A stretch of 12,345 bases of DNA from Actinomycetota bacterium (GCA_947491175.1 CANLIF010000030.1:1-12345); one strand, 5' to 3'. Shown: positions 1 through 7,794, numbered from the stretch's first letter. Notes: generated from the letters alone by a model not told the origin. Numbers and translations are program-made.

Positions 1-698
1 GATTCAATGCCTGGTGTGATTACACAAGCCTTGTCAATCAAAGTATTTGGAATGTCGTAATCAACCAAGACATAAGCCCGCGCAGTAATTACACCTTGTA
101 AGCGTCGAACGAAAACATCAACGGCATTTTGATCTTCAATATTGCTTCGAGAAATCAGAACTGACTGGCTCGTGAAAATTTGGTCGCCAATGATTGCTAA
201 GCCGGCTTGTTTCAAAGTCGTGCCAGTTGCAACAACATCCGCAACGGCATCTGCAACGCCGAGACGAACCGCATTTTCAACTGCGCCATCAAGTGTTACA
301 ACATCCGCAGATAAGCCTTGTTCAGCAAGCCAGTTATTCAAGATCGTTGGGTAGCTAGTAGCAATGCGCTTACCAGACAGATCACTTGCAGTTTTTGCAG
401 TTCCTTGTGGCGCGGCTAACCGGAATGTAGAAGGCGCGAATCCAAGTTCCAAAATTGTTGTTGCTTGGGAACCTGAGTCAGCTAACAAGTCTTCGCCAGT
501 AATTCCAACATCCAGGGTGCCACGGCCTACATAGGTAGCAATGTCGCGTGGGCGCAAGAAAAAGAATTCAACATCATTTTCAGGATCTTGAACTACTAGC
601 TCACGAGTATTTGCGGCTGCGGGATATCCGGCTTCACGCAACATGTCACGAGCTGGGTCAGAAAGCTGACCTTTGTTTGGAACGGCAACGCGCAACAT
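1..698 (-). CDS. hisG: ATP phosphoribosyltransferase, long form (3' end cut by window edge)
   Basis: HisG condenses ATP with PRPP to phosphoribosyl-ATP, the first committed and feedback-controlled step of histidine synthesis in the cytoplasm. I translated the strand by hand: it is open for 232 codons from the ATG at 698-696 and begins MLRVAVPNKGQLSDPARDML. The family signature E-x5-G-x-A-x2-V-x-D-V-x2-T-G-T-T-L lies at about residues 141-162 and matches fully. After it the reading continues through ARAYVLVDYDIP to ITPGIES at the edge, which is where the C-terminal ACT-like regulatory domain of long-form HisG begins, so a histidine-regulated enzyme without HisZ is expected. Roughly the last 50 residues are missing. 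The start lies 2 bases after the hisE stop, with a GAAAG ribosome-binding site inside the end of hisE, so the two genes are probably co-translated. The family call is secure. Confidence 0.96.
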   Translation of the reverse strand, partial: MLRVAVPNKGQLSDPARDMLREAGYPAAANTRELVVQDPENDVEFFFLRPRDIATYVGRGTLDVGITGEDLLADSGSQATTILELGFAPSTFRLAAPQGTAKTASDLSGKRIATSYPTILNNWLAEQGLSADVVTLDGAVENAVRLGVADAVADVVATGTTLKQAGLAIIGDQIFTSQSVLISRSNIEDQNAVDVFVRRLQGVITARAYVLVDYDIPNTLIDKACVITPGIE

Positions 699-700
699 GA

Positions 701-964
701 TTACAACTTTCGGTACACGTCATCAAGTGAGACATCACTTGCGATCATGAGGGCTTGAGTCCAATAAATTAATTGTGAAATTTCTTCGGCGGCTCGCTCT
801 TTATCTTCATGCTCAGCGGCCATCCAGGCTTCGGCTGCTTCTTCAACAACTTTCTTGCCAACAGTATGAACTCCCTGCGAAATTGCAGTAACAGTCCCAG
901 AACTAGAGTCCCCTGCGGCAACCTTTGAAGTTAGTTCGGCAAAGAGTTCTTCGAATGTTTTCAC
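701..964 (-). CDS. hisE: Phosphoribosyl-ATP pyrophosphatase
   Basis: HisE hydrolyses phosphoribosyl-ATP to phosphoribosyl-AMP and pyrophosphate, the second step of histidine synthesis. The 87-residue protein is a full-length stand-alone HisE of the all-alpha MazG-like NTP pyrophosphatase fold. The metal-binding acidic helix is clear as GKKVVEEAAEAW at residues 36-47 (E41, E42, E45), followed by AAEEISQLIYW near 58-68 and the typical C-terminal SLDDVY. It is not fused to HisI, as is usual in actinobacteria; hisI is not in the window. The start is GTG at 964-962; no ATG lies nearby and the N-terminus KTFEELF matches actinobacterial HisE. It begins 9 bases after the ribH stop, ends 2 bases before hisG, and so supplies the next enzyme's product partner in the same transcript. 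Confidence 0.96.
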   Translation of the reverse strand: MKTFEELFAELTSKVAAGDSSSGTVTAISQGVHTVGKKVVEEAAEAWMAAEHEDKERAAEEISQLIYWTQALMIASDVSLDDVYRKL

Positions 965-973
965 AACTAAAGT

Positions 974-1450
974 TTACTCGCCGTGGATAGCGCGCAAAAC
1001 CGTCCAAGTATTCATGGCTGCACTCGCAGCTTCAGCACCTTTATCTTCAGAACTGCCAGGCAGGCCAGCCCGATCCAAAGCTTGGGCTTCATCATCACAA
1101 GTAAGAACACCAAAGCCCATTGGGACTCCGGTATCAAGTGCGACTCTAGTTAATCCGTCGGTGGCTGCCGAGCAAACGTAATCAAAATGTGGCGTGCCCC
1201 CGCGGATAACCACACCTAGAGCCACAACGGCATCTGCTCCAGCTAGTGCTGCGGCTTTGGCGGCAATCGGTAATTCAAACGTGCCAGGCACTCGGTGGAT
1301 TTCTGGTGTTAAGCCCGCGCTTTCAATAATGCTGCAGGCGCCAGCAATTAAGCCGTCCATAATCTGGGTGTGCCAGGATGAGGCCACAATGACAACGCGG
1401 GAGCCATTAAATCCAGTTACAACAGATTCTGGGATTCCGGCGCGACTCAT
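974..1450 (-). CDS. ribH: 6,7-dimethyl-8-ribityllumazine synthase
   Basis: RibH joins 5-amino-6-ribitylaminouracil with 3,4-dihydroxy-2-butanone 4-phosphate to give 6,7-dimethyl-8-ribityllumazine, the penultimate step of riboflavin synthesis. At 158 residues it is full length for an icosahedral-type lumazine synthase. Visible landmarks are the aromatic stacking residue W26, PGTFELP at 55-61, GVVIRGGTPHFDYV at 79-92 with the general-base H88, and the phosphate-binding R127 in LDRAGL, with DKGAEAA at 136-142. The usual T-x-EQA segment reads CDDEAQA, a mild variation. The ATG overlaps the ribBA stop by four bases (ATGA), and a GAGG sits just upstream within ribBA, so translation is probably coupled to the gene that makes one of its two substrates. 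Confidence 0.97.
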   Translation of the reverse strand: MSRAGIPESVVTGFNGSRVVIVASSWHTQIMDGLIAGACSIIESAGLTPEIHRVPGTFELPIAAKAAALAGADAVVALGVVIRGGTPHFDYVCSAATDGLTRVALDTGVPMGFGVLTCDDEAQALDRAGLPGSSEDKGAEAASAAMNTWTVLRAIHGE

Positions 1451-2664
1451 TTAACCTCGCCAAAATGTAAGTCGTGGCCCATCGCATCACGCTTTGCAGT
1501 TAAGTAAGCCATGTTGAAATCGTTTGGTTCAACTTCGATTGGAACTTGTTCCGTAATAGTCAAGCCATAACCTTCGAGGCCGGCACGCTTAGTTGGATTG
1601 TTAGTCAGCAAACGCATTGACTTAACACCCAAATCAACCAGAATCTGTGCGCCAGTTCCGTAATCGCGCGAATCTGCTGGCAATCCCAAATCTAGATTTG
1701 CTTGCAACGTATCGGCACCACCATCTTGCAATGCATATGCCCGAAGTTTGTGTAGTAACCCAATGCCGCGGCCTTCATGCCCACGCATGTAAAGCACAAT
1801 TCCACGACCCTCTTCTGCAACCGCTCGCATAGCGGCCTTTAACTGTGGGCCACAGTCACAACGTAGTGAACCAAGCGCATCACCAGTTAGGCATTCGGAG
1901 TGGACGCGAACCAAAACATCTTCGCCATCTCCAATGTCGCCCATTCGCATTGCTACGTGATCTATGCCATCGAGGATTCCTTGGTATCCGCAGATATCAA
2001 AGACACCATATTCCGTTGGAAGCTGGGAAGTAGCAACCAGTTCCACAAGAGATTCGTTTTTACGCCGGTATGCAATTAAGTCTGCAATCGAAATCATCAA
2101 CAAACCATGAGTGTCGGCAAATTCTCGAAGCGCAGGTGCGCGCATCATGGATCCGTCATCATGAACAACTTCAGCAATTACTCCTGCCGGACGAAGCCCA
2201 GCAAGGCGAGCTAAATCTACAGCTGCTTCGGTGTGACCTGGACGACGCAATACGCCTCCTGGCATTGCGCGCAATGGAAAAACGTGGCCCGGACGCGTCA
2301 GTTCAAACGGTTCAGTCGCCGAGTCGCACAGCACTCGAATTGTTCTAGATCGATCCGCCGCGCTAATTCCAGTTTCAATTCCGTCGCGCGCATCAACACT
2401 TACCGAATACGCGGTTCCTTTGCGGTCTTCGTTTACATGAGTCATTGGTGGCAGGCCTAAGCGATCTAGGGCTTCACCTTCCATTGGTACACAGATAACG
2501 CCTGAGGTGTAGCGATTCATGAAACCAATAGCTTCAGGTGTGGCCTTTACGCCAGCGAAAATTAAGTCGCCTTCGTTTTCGCGATCTTCATCATCGACTA
2601 CTACAACTTGCTTGCCTTCCCGAATTGCAAGGATGGCATCTTCGATTGAATCTAGTCTGGTCAT
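1447..2664 (-). CDS. ribBA: Bifunctional 3,4-dihydroxy-2-butanone-4-phosphate synthase / GTP cyclohydrolase II
   Basis: This fused enzyme feeds both branches of riboflavin synthesis. The N-terminal RibB half (about residues 1-200) converts ribulose 5-phosphate to 3,4-dihydroxy-2-butanone 4-phosphate and formate. The C-terminal RibA half (about 205-405) opens GTP to the diaminopyrimidine precursor. RibB shows the acidic metal loop DDEDRENEGD at 24-33, RPGHVFPLRAMPGGVLRRPG from 124 and HTEAAVDLA after it. RibA shows the zinc ligands C258, C269 and C271 in the pattern C-x10-C-x-C, GHEGRGIGLL from about 295, and YGTGAQIL at 335-342. Both halves therefore look catalytically intact, and 405 residues is the normal fused length. 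The start ATG overlaps the ribE stop (ATGA) and the stop overlaps the ribH start in the same way, so it sits in the middle of a coupled translation chain. Confidence 0.98.
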   Translation of the reverse strand: MTRLDSIEDAILAIREGKQVVVVDDEDRENEGDLIFAGVKATPEAIGFMNRYTSGVICVPMEGEALDRLGLPPMTHVNEDRKGTAYSVSVDARDGIETGISAADRSRTIRVLCDSATEPFELTRPGHVFPLRAMPGGVLRRPGHTEAAVDLARLAGLRPAGVIAEVVHDDGSMMRAPALREFADTHGLLMISIADLIAYRRKNESLVELVATSQLPTEYGVFDICGYQGILDGIDHVAMRMGDIGDGEDVLVRVHSECLTGDALGSLRCDCGPQLKAAMRAVAEEGRGIVLYMRGHEGRGIGLLHKLRAYALQDGGADTLQANLDLGLPADSRDYGTGAQILVDLGVKSMRLLTNNPTKRAGLEGYGLTITEQVPIEVEPNDFNMAYLTAKRDAMGHDLHFGEVK

Positions 2665-3254
2665 TGCGCAGCCACTAACTTCTCTAAGTACTTTGCCAAA
2701 ATATCGACTTCAAGATTTACCCGGTCTCCAATTTGGCGGATACCTAATGTTGTCTTATCCAGGGTTGATGGAATTAACGAAACTGAGAAGTTCGAATCAG
2801 TTACGGCAGAAACTGTAAGTGAAGTGCCATCAATGGTGATACTTCCTTTTTCAACCACGTACTTAAGTAATTCTATTGGTGGCGTGATAGTCACTACATC
2901 CCAGTTTTCCGAATGCTCACGTGCTGACACTTCACCAACGGCGTCCACATGCCCCTGGACTAAATGTCCACCTAGGCGGGTTGAAAGCGTTACAGGGCGC
3001 TCCAGGTTTACTTGCGAGCCCGCCGCCAAATCACCGATAGTAGTTCGGTTTATGGTTTCGCTCATTACATCAGCTGTGAAGTGATCGCCATTTTGCTGCG
3101 CCACCGTGAGACATACGCCGTTTACACAGATTGAGTCGCCAAGGTTTGCATCACTTAGAACAATTGGGCCCTCAATAGTTATGCGGATGGCGTTGTCTGG
3201 TAGCTCTTGAATCGCGGCAACGCGCCCAAGTTCTTCGACAATTCCAGTAAACAT
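2661..3254 (-). CDS. ribE: Riboflavin synthase, alpha subunit
   Basis: Riboflavin synthase dismutates two molecules of 6,7-dimethyl-8-ribityllumazine into riboflavin and the ribitylaminouracil that RibH reuses. The 197-residue protein has the invariant N-terminus MFTGIVEELG and two tandem lumazine-binding barrels. Barrel 1 carries GDSICVNGVCLTV at 39-51 and barrel 2 carries the matching KGSITIDGTSLTV at 136-148. The linker segment GGHLVQGHVDAVG is at 95-107. It starts 8 bases after the ribD stop, and an AAGGCGG ribosome-binding site overlaps that stop codon. Its own stop overlaps the ribBA start. The gene is often called ribC in E. coli usage; I follow the ribE naming. There is no sign of truncation. 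Confidence 0.97.
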   Translation of the reverse strand: MFTGIVEELGRVAAIQELPDNAIRITIEGPIVLSDANLGDSICVNGVCLTVAQQNGDHFTADVMSETINRTTIGDLAAGSQVNLERPVTLSTRLGGHLVQGHVDAVGEVSAREHSENWDVVTITPPIELLKYVVEKGSITIDGTSLTVSAVTDSNFSVSLIPSTLDKTTLGIRQIGDRVNLEVDILAKYLEKLVAAQ

Positions 3255-3262
3255 GTTCCGCC

Positions 3263-4258
3263 TTAACGAGTAGTGAAGTGCACAAGTAGGTCTAATCCAA
3301 CACGATCTACTTGGTATTCGGGAAATCGTGAGGCATTAGCAAGGGTATTTGCGCCAAAATTTCCAATTGCAGGCTTTCCAGAACCCAGAATCATTGGCGC
3401 TTGAAACCAGTAAACCTCATCTACGAGGTTTGCGCTCCACAGCGATTGCGAGACGTGCGAACCAGCCTCGACTAGAACTCGATGAATTCCATGTACCTGC
3501 CAGAGCTCACTGATTACTTTGGCTAAATCTCCGGGCATACGAATTGCTGGTTTATCTCCAGTGAAGATTTTTGAGTTTGCAGGTAAATCCCGATCTCCCA
3601 CGATAACCCGAAGTGGTTGCGCATCACTTGGTAGCGAACGCACAGTAAGCAACGGATCATCTGCTAAAACCGTTCCAGTTCCGGTAAGTATTGCACCAAC
3701 ACTTGCTCGGACTTCTTGGACCCGTTCCCGCGCTGGCTCACCTGTAATCCATTTACTGGTGCCATCATCAGCTGCTACGAATCCATCAAGTGTTGTTGCA
3801 GTTTTCCAAACTACCCAAGGCCGATTATTGGCCTGCGCAAAATTCCAAGAAGTGTTCAGCGCCAGTGCAGCAGCTTGCAACACCCCAACTTCGACTTCAA
3901 TTCCAGCAGACTGCAAAGCTTTAATTCCACCTGACATTGCCACATGCGGATCTGTCTGACCAATTACTACTTTGGCTATACCGGCAGTGATGACGGCCTG
4001 CACACATGGACCAGTTTTACCTTGCGCATTACATGGTTCCAGCGTGCAATACAAAGTTGCGCCAGCGGCGTTTGCTCCAGCTTGCGCAATCGCCATAACT
4101 TCAGCGTGATCTGTTCCACTTCCGTTATGCCAACCTTCACCAATAATGTTTCCAGCACCATCAACTATTACGGCGCCAACTCTTGGATTGACGTCACGTG
4201 ACAAATCAACTTTGCTACCTAAATTAATTGCGCGAAGCATAAATGTGTCAGAAGGCAT
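3263..4258 (-). CDS. ribD: Bifunctional deaminase/reductase of riboflavin synthesis (RibD), with an altered zinc-site motif
   Basis: RibD deaminates and then reduces the ribosylated pyrimidine produced by GTP cyclohydrolase II. I chose the ATG at 4258-4256 because it forms TAATG with the rpe stop and starts MPSDTFMLRAINLG; a GTG triplet run from 4276 would add only six residues and lacks a site. The deaminase domain (about 1-140) has zinc ligands H51-A-E53, C76 and C85. The usual PC-[S/N]-H-x-G-[R/K]-T-[P/G]-PC loop reads PCNAQGKTGPC, with alanine (A78) in place of a normally conserved histidine. The reductase domain (about 145-331) keeps KTATTLDGFVA, GTGTVLADDPLLTVR and LVDEVYW. It is short in its middle and reads LVEAG instead of the usual LVEGG. 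At 331 residues it is somewhat below the usual 350-370. Its operon place leaves little doubt of its role; no second ribD is visible here. Confidence 0.93.
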   Translation of the reverse strand: MPSDTFMLRAINLGSKVDLSRDVNPRVGAVIVDGAGNIIGEGWHNGSGTDHAEVMAIAQAGANAAGATLYCTLEPCNAQGKTGPCVQAVITAGIAKVVIGQTDPHVAMSGGIKALQSAGIEVEVGVLQAAALALNTSWNFAQANNRPWVVWKTATTLDGFVAADDGTSKWITGEPARERVQEVRASVGAILTGTGTVLADDPLLTVRSLPSDAQPLRVIVGDRDLPANSKIFTGDKPAIRMPGDLAKVISELWQVHGIHRVLVEAGSHVSQSLWSANLVDEVYWFQAPMILGSGKPAIGNFGANTLANASRFPEYQVDRVGLDLLVHFTTR

Positions 4259-4944
4259 TAGTTTCCGCACCACCACGAGGCATCCATTGCGCCTTGTGCT
4301 TTTGCGCGCAAGTTTGCGATCGCCTCGATTGGATCTGCTGTGTTGTAAACCGCAGATCCTGCAACAAAGGTGTCAGCGCCAGCGTCTGCGCACTGTTCTA
4401 TCGTGCTAAGTGCCACGCCACCATCAACTTGAATCCATATATCTAGGCCAAGGTTTTTTACCAGTTCGCGAGCTCGTTTAATTTTCCCTAATTGATCGGC
4501 CATAAAGGATTGCCCGCCAAAGCCTGGCTCAACTGTCATGATCAAAATCATGTCTAACTCGGGAAATAGATCTTCATAATGTTCAAGATTGGTTCCTGGC
4601 TTAATGGCCATTCCCGCGCGCGCACCATGATTGCGAATATCTCTTGCAACTTGTCGTGGGTTTGTCGCGGCTTCAACATGGAAAGTCACGCTCTTTGCGC
4701 CTTGCTCGGCATAACCTGGTGCCCAGCGGTCGGCATCGTTAATCATTAAATGACAATCAACTGGCGTTGTGACTTCGCGAATGATTGATTCCACAACAAC
4801 TGGTCCAATAGTTAAGTTTGGGACGAAATGATTGTCCATCACATCAACGTGTAACCAGTCTGCGCCATCGGCAACCCGCTGGCATTCAGCAACTAAGTTG
4901 CCAAAATCTGCAGAAAGTATGCTCGGCGAAATTCGAATTCCCAC
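4258..4944 (-). CDS. rpe: Ribulose-phosphate 3-epimerase
   Basis: Rpe interconverts ribulose 5-phosphate and xylulose 5-phosphate in the pentose phosphate pathway. The 228-residue TIM barrel is complete. Metal-binding and catalytic positions are H32 and D34 in LHVDVMDNHFVPN, H65 in DCHLMI and D174 in QVDGG, and the phosphate-binding loops are TVEPGFGGQSF (137-147) and AGSAVY (195-200). The start is GTG at 4944-4942; no ATG occurs before residue 36, and SPSILSADF matches the family N-terminus. No strong ribosome-binding site is seen in the 27-base gap after rsmB. The stop TAA shares its final A with the ribD ATG. The C-terminal tail after about residue 216 is a short extension of no known role. 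Its location beside RibB, which consumes ribulose 5-phosphate, is common in actinobacteria. Confidence 0.97.
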   Translation of the reverse strand: MGIRISPSILSADFGNLVAECQRVADGADWLHVDVMDNHFVPNLTIGPVVVESIIREVTTPVDCHLMINDADRWAPGYAEQGAKSVTFHVEAATNPRQVARDIRNHGARAGMAIKPGTNLEHYEDLFPELDMILIMTVEPGFGGQSFMADQLGKIKRARELVKNLGLDIWIQVDGGVALSTIEQCADAGADTFVAGSAVYNTADPIEAIANLRAKAQGAMDASWWCGN

Positions 4945-4971
4945 GTCTTAAGCCTAGTCAACCCAATGTGG

Positions 4972-6342
4972 CTATGCGGTCCTGCGCAAAATTGCCAAGA
5001 ACATGCCATCTGTGTGGTGGACATCGGGGCGAAGTCGCAAATTCATTGATCCGGTTGGCAGGTTCAGTTGTGGCAACACCGGCGCGACATCAACGCACTC
5101 AAAGTTAGAATTTCGCTTCAAGAAACTGGCAACTATCGCGTCTGTTTCTGCCAAGTGTGGCGAGCAAGTGACGTAACCAACTACACCACCAATGCGGACA
5201 AGTTCACCAGCTTTTGCCAGGAGCTCTTGTTGCAGCAAAGTAAGAGGCGGAATGTCACTTGGCTGTCGACGCCATCTTGCTTCAGGACGGCGGCGCAGCG
5301 CACCTAAGCCAGTGCATGGGGCATCAACCAGAATCCGATCGAATTCATGGTCAGGATTGAACTCTCTGGCATCAGTTTCAATGACTTGATGATCCCCTGG
5401 TGCGTTCCATAACGAATTTTTCACTAAGTGTGCGCGCGCAGGGATCGGTTCAAGTGCCGTAAAGTCAGCCCCTGCCTCACTTGCAAAACCTGCCAAAATC
5501 GCAGCCTTGCCACCCGGGCCAGCGCACATGTCTAACCAATGTGATTGCAGACCAGCGACTTCAACATTTGCCAAAGCAAGTGCAACTAGTTGACTGCCTT
5601 CATCTTGCACACCAATTCGATTGTCACGCACGGCATCGATGTCACCTGGACGTGTGGACCATTTTTCATCAGGACCGCTAGGCCGCAACATTGTGGCAGC
5701 AATTGGTGACCATCTGCCTGGTATCACGTGAGGCAGATCAAGTAGTTCTTCAACGTCGGCTTGACCTGGTTTGGCAACTAAAGAAACAAATGCTGGTTCG
5801 TTACCAGCCGCTAGTACTTCGCGGATGGAATCTAAGTCGCATTGGTAGGCATCAGCCAGGCTTCGGATCACCCAGACTGGATAGGAATACTCAAGTGCTA
5901 AAACTTCAACAGGAGTTCTGCCTTCACTCAAAATTTGTAGCCATTCTTCCCAAGTGCTAGCTGAAATCTTTCGAAGCACTGCATTAACGAACTTTGATAC
6001 ACCTATACCAGCAACATCACGAGCCAGTGTCACTGTTTCATCTACGGCTGCGTGAGCTGGAATTCGCATGAAGAGCAATTGATAGGCACCGACGCGCAAG
6101 ATGTTACGAACCTTGCTATCCATAGTGTCGGTGCGGGATGCGCAGGCATCGATTACGGCATCCAGACTTCCTTGCCGGCGCAATGCGCCATATGTAATTT
6201 CAGTTGCAAGTCCAGCATCACGGGAAGATACTTTGAGTTCATCCAGCACGGCTGGTAAAACTAAATTGCTATATGAGTCTTTGTCATGAACAGCTTGCAG
6301 TACATCAAAGGCCGCGCGCCTGGTAGTGCCGGAATTACTCAC
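4972..6342 (-). CDS. rsmB: 16S rRNA (cytosine-967-C5)-methyltransferase
   Basis: RsmB (Sun/Fmu) uses S-adenosylmethionine to methylate C5 of a cytosine in 16S rRNA, position 967 in E. coli numbering. Its 456 residues show an N-terminal NusB-like RNA-binding domain (about 1-140, with AYQLLFMRIPAHAAVDE from 86) and a Rossmann methyltransferase domain. The S-adenosylmethionine-binding motif is DMCAGPGGKA at 271-280. The two family cysteines are both present: C343 in DAPC (motif IV), which releases the product, and the nucleophile C393 in TCS (motif VI). The start is GTG at 6342-6340, overlapping the fmt stop as GTGA, so it depends on translation of fmt. The def-fmt-rsmB series is a widespread translation cluster. 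The exact target base is assigned by family, not seen. Confidence 0.95.
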   Translation of the reverse strand: MSNSGTTRRAAFDVLQAVHDKDSYSNLVLPAVLDELKVSSRDAGLATEITYGALRRQGSLDAVIDACASRTDTMDSKVRNILRVGAYQLLFMRIPAHAAVDETVTLARDVAGIGVSKFVNAVLRKISASTWEEWLQILSEGRTPVEVLALEYSYPVWVIRSLADAYQCDLDSIREVLAAGNEPAFVSLVAKPGQADVEELLDLPHVIPGRWSPIAATMLRPSGPDEKWSTRPGDIDAVRDNRIGVQDEGSQLVALALANVEVAGLQSHWLDMCAGPGGKAAILAGFASEAGADFTALEPIPARAHLVKNSLWNAPGDHQVIETDAREFNPDHEFDRILVDAPCTGLGALRRRPEARWRRQPSDIPPLTLLQQELLAKAGELVRIGGVVGYVTCSPHLAETDAIVASFLKRNSNFECVDVAPVLPQLNLPTGSMNLRLRPDVHHTDGMFLAILRRTA

Positions 6343-7247
6343 TTAAATACCACGGCAGATTTTTGATTATTGAGCCAAGTTTTTGCGTCTGTTAGATTAC
6401 GACCTGCTTCCTGAACTTCGCTCAGAGCAACGGCGTGACTTCCAGTGCCCACTAATACTTCCCCATCGCGCACGGCTACTTCACCTGGCGCCAGATCTGT
6501 TACATGCGGTGAGACTGTTACTGGTTGTAACTTGATGCGCACATCACCAAACATGGTCCAAGCACCAGGGTCTTTGGTAACTGCGCGGATTCGCCGATCT
6601 ACTGCAAGAGCTGGATCCTGCCAGCGAACCTGCGCATCTGCGACTGTGATTTTTGGAGCATTTGAGATGCCATCGATTGGTTGGTGCAATGGAAGGATTG
6701 AACCGTTTTCGATTCCAGAAAGAGTTGCAAGTGCCAACTGGGCCCCTTCGATGGAAAGTCGATCCAACAGTTCGTTAGAAGTTTCACTTGGCGCAATCTG
6801 AGTAGTTAAATAAGCCAGCATTGGGCCGGTATCTAAACCTTCATCAATTTGGAAAGTTGTAACACCAGTGAATTCATCGCCGCTTAAAATCGCATATTGA
6901 ACTGGTGCGGCGCCGCGCCATTGTGGTAGCAACGAAAAATGAACATTGATCCAGCCATATTTTGGCACAGCTAATAAATCTCTGGGCACCATTGCGCCAA
7001 ACGCAACCACTACGACACAGTCGACATCGGCAAATTTTTCTTTATGTTCTGCCAAGTGAGATGTTTTTAATACTGGTACACCACTGACACCTGCCACGTC
7101 TGCAACCGGACTGGCTGTTAGTGCCCGCCCGCGTCCGGCAGGTGCATCTGGTCTCGTAACAACTAATGCGACTTCATGGTCAGAGGCTAGTAATGCAGTT
7201 AGCGTCGGCACTGCTGCAAGTGGCGTGCCCGCAAATGCGATCCGCAC
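6339..7247 (-). CDS. fmt: Methionyl-tRNA formyltransferase
   Basis: Fmt transfers a formyl group from 10-formyltetrahydrofolate to initiator Met-tRNA before translation starts. The 302-residue protein has the formyltransferase domain (about 1-200) with FAGTP at 5-9 and the catalytic trio N101 and H103 in NVHFSLLP, and D139 in GLDTG. The segment RGAAPVQYAI follows at 111-120. A smaller C-terminal beta domain, about 205-302, binds tRNA (visible landmarks RRIRAVTKDPGAW and a C-terminal EVQEAGR). The start is GTG at 7247-7245, a single base after the def stop (TAA-C-GTG), with only a weak ribosome-binding site, suggesting translational coupling. Its stop overlaps rsmB. Length and motifs are normal. 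Confidence 0.97.
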   Translation of the reverse strand: MRIAFAGTPLAAVPTLTALLASDHEVALVVTRPDAPAGRGRALTASPVADVAGVSGVPVLKTSHLAEHKEKFADVDCVVVVAFGAMVPRDLLAVPKYGWINVHFSLLPQWRGAAPVQYAILSGDEFTGVTTFQIDEGLDTGPMLAYLTTQIAPSETSNELLDRLSIEGAQLALATLSGIENGSILPLHQPIDGISNAPKITVADAQVRWQDPALAVDRRIRAVTKDPGAWTMFGDVRIKLQPVTVSPHVTDLAPGEVAVRDGEVLVGTGSHAVALSEVQEAGRNLTDAKTWLNNQKSAVVFK

Positions 7248-7248
7248 G

Positions 7249-7794
7249 TTAGGAAAAACCGTTCATCATCGAGTGCGGACTAACTTTCACCGTTGGACCC
7301 ATGCTCCCAAACCATTCAGTCTCACGAATAGCCTTCATAGCTTCTTTACGGGCTTCAGTATCTAGCCGGTCAATAAACAAAATGCCGTCTAAGTGGTCTG
7401 TCTCATGTTGTACGCAACGGGATAGTAAGTCGGTGCCGATTATTGTCACTGGCTCGCCATACATGTTCATGCCTTTGGCAACCACATTCATCGCGCGCTT
7501 AGTATCAAAAGTTAGTCCTGGAATTGAAAGGCATCCTTCTTCACCGTCTTGTTCTTCATCGGAAAGATCAAGTACAGGATTGATTAGGTGGCCAACTTCG
7601 TCATCAACATCGTAAGTAAAAACTCGCAAGGAAACGCCAATCTGGGGCGCCGCTAGTCCAACACCTGGGGCTTCTTGCATAGTCATGGTTAAGTCAGCTA
7701 CTAATTGGCGAAGTTCTTTATCAAAGGTTGTCACTTCGAGTGCAGGTGTGGTCAATACTGGATCGCCAAACAACCTAACGGGCTTTACTGACAT
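7249..7794 (-). CDS. def: Peptide deformylase
   Basis: Def removes the N-formyl group from nascent proteins, undoing the modification added by the product of the next gene, fmt. The 181-residue protein has all three family motifs: GVGLAAPQIG (44-53), EGCLSIP (86-92) with metal ligand C88, and QHETDHLDG (129-137) with metal ligands H130 and H134 and catalytic E131. The tail after about residue 160 (WFGSMGP and onward) is a short extension. The ATG is preceded by a strong AAGAAGGTG ribosome-binding site four bases upstream, the best in the run, in a 37-base gap after priA. Translation therefore starts independently here rather than by coupling. I see no clear promoter in that gap. Confidence 0.98.
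   Translation of the reverse strand: MSVKPVRLFGDPVLTTPALEVTTFDKELRQLVADLTMTMQEAPGVGLAAPQIGVSLRVFTYDVDDEVGHLINPVLDLSDEEQDGEEGCLSIPGLTFDTKRAMNVVAKGMNMYGEPVTIIGTDLLSRCVQHETDHLDGILFIDRLDTEARKEAMKAIRETEWFGSMGPTVKVSPHSMMNGFS

Noticed and set aside
3519..3959. A 146-codon open frame on the plus strand
   Set aside because: It lies wholly inside ribD on the opposite strand, its protein is low-complexity and unlike any family I know, and ribD has full domain support.
4259..4276. Longer ribD starting at a GTG at 4276
   Set aside because: It would add only MVVRKL within the end of rpe, made of GTG triplets. The ATG at 4258 makes a TAATG overlap with the rpe stop, a better translation-coupling start.
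4945..4971. A TTGACT in the rsmB-rpe gap as a -35 box for an rpe promoter
   Set aside because: No -10-like hexamer lies 16-18 bases downstream.
6445..6801. A 118-codon open frame on the plus strand
   Set aside because: It is antisense to fmt with no motif; the opposite-strand protein has clear catalytic residues.
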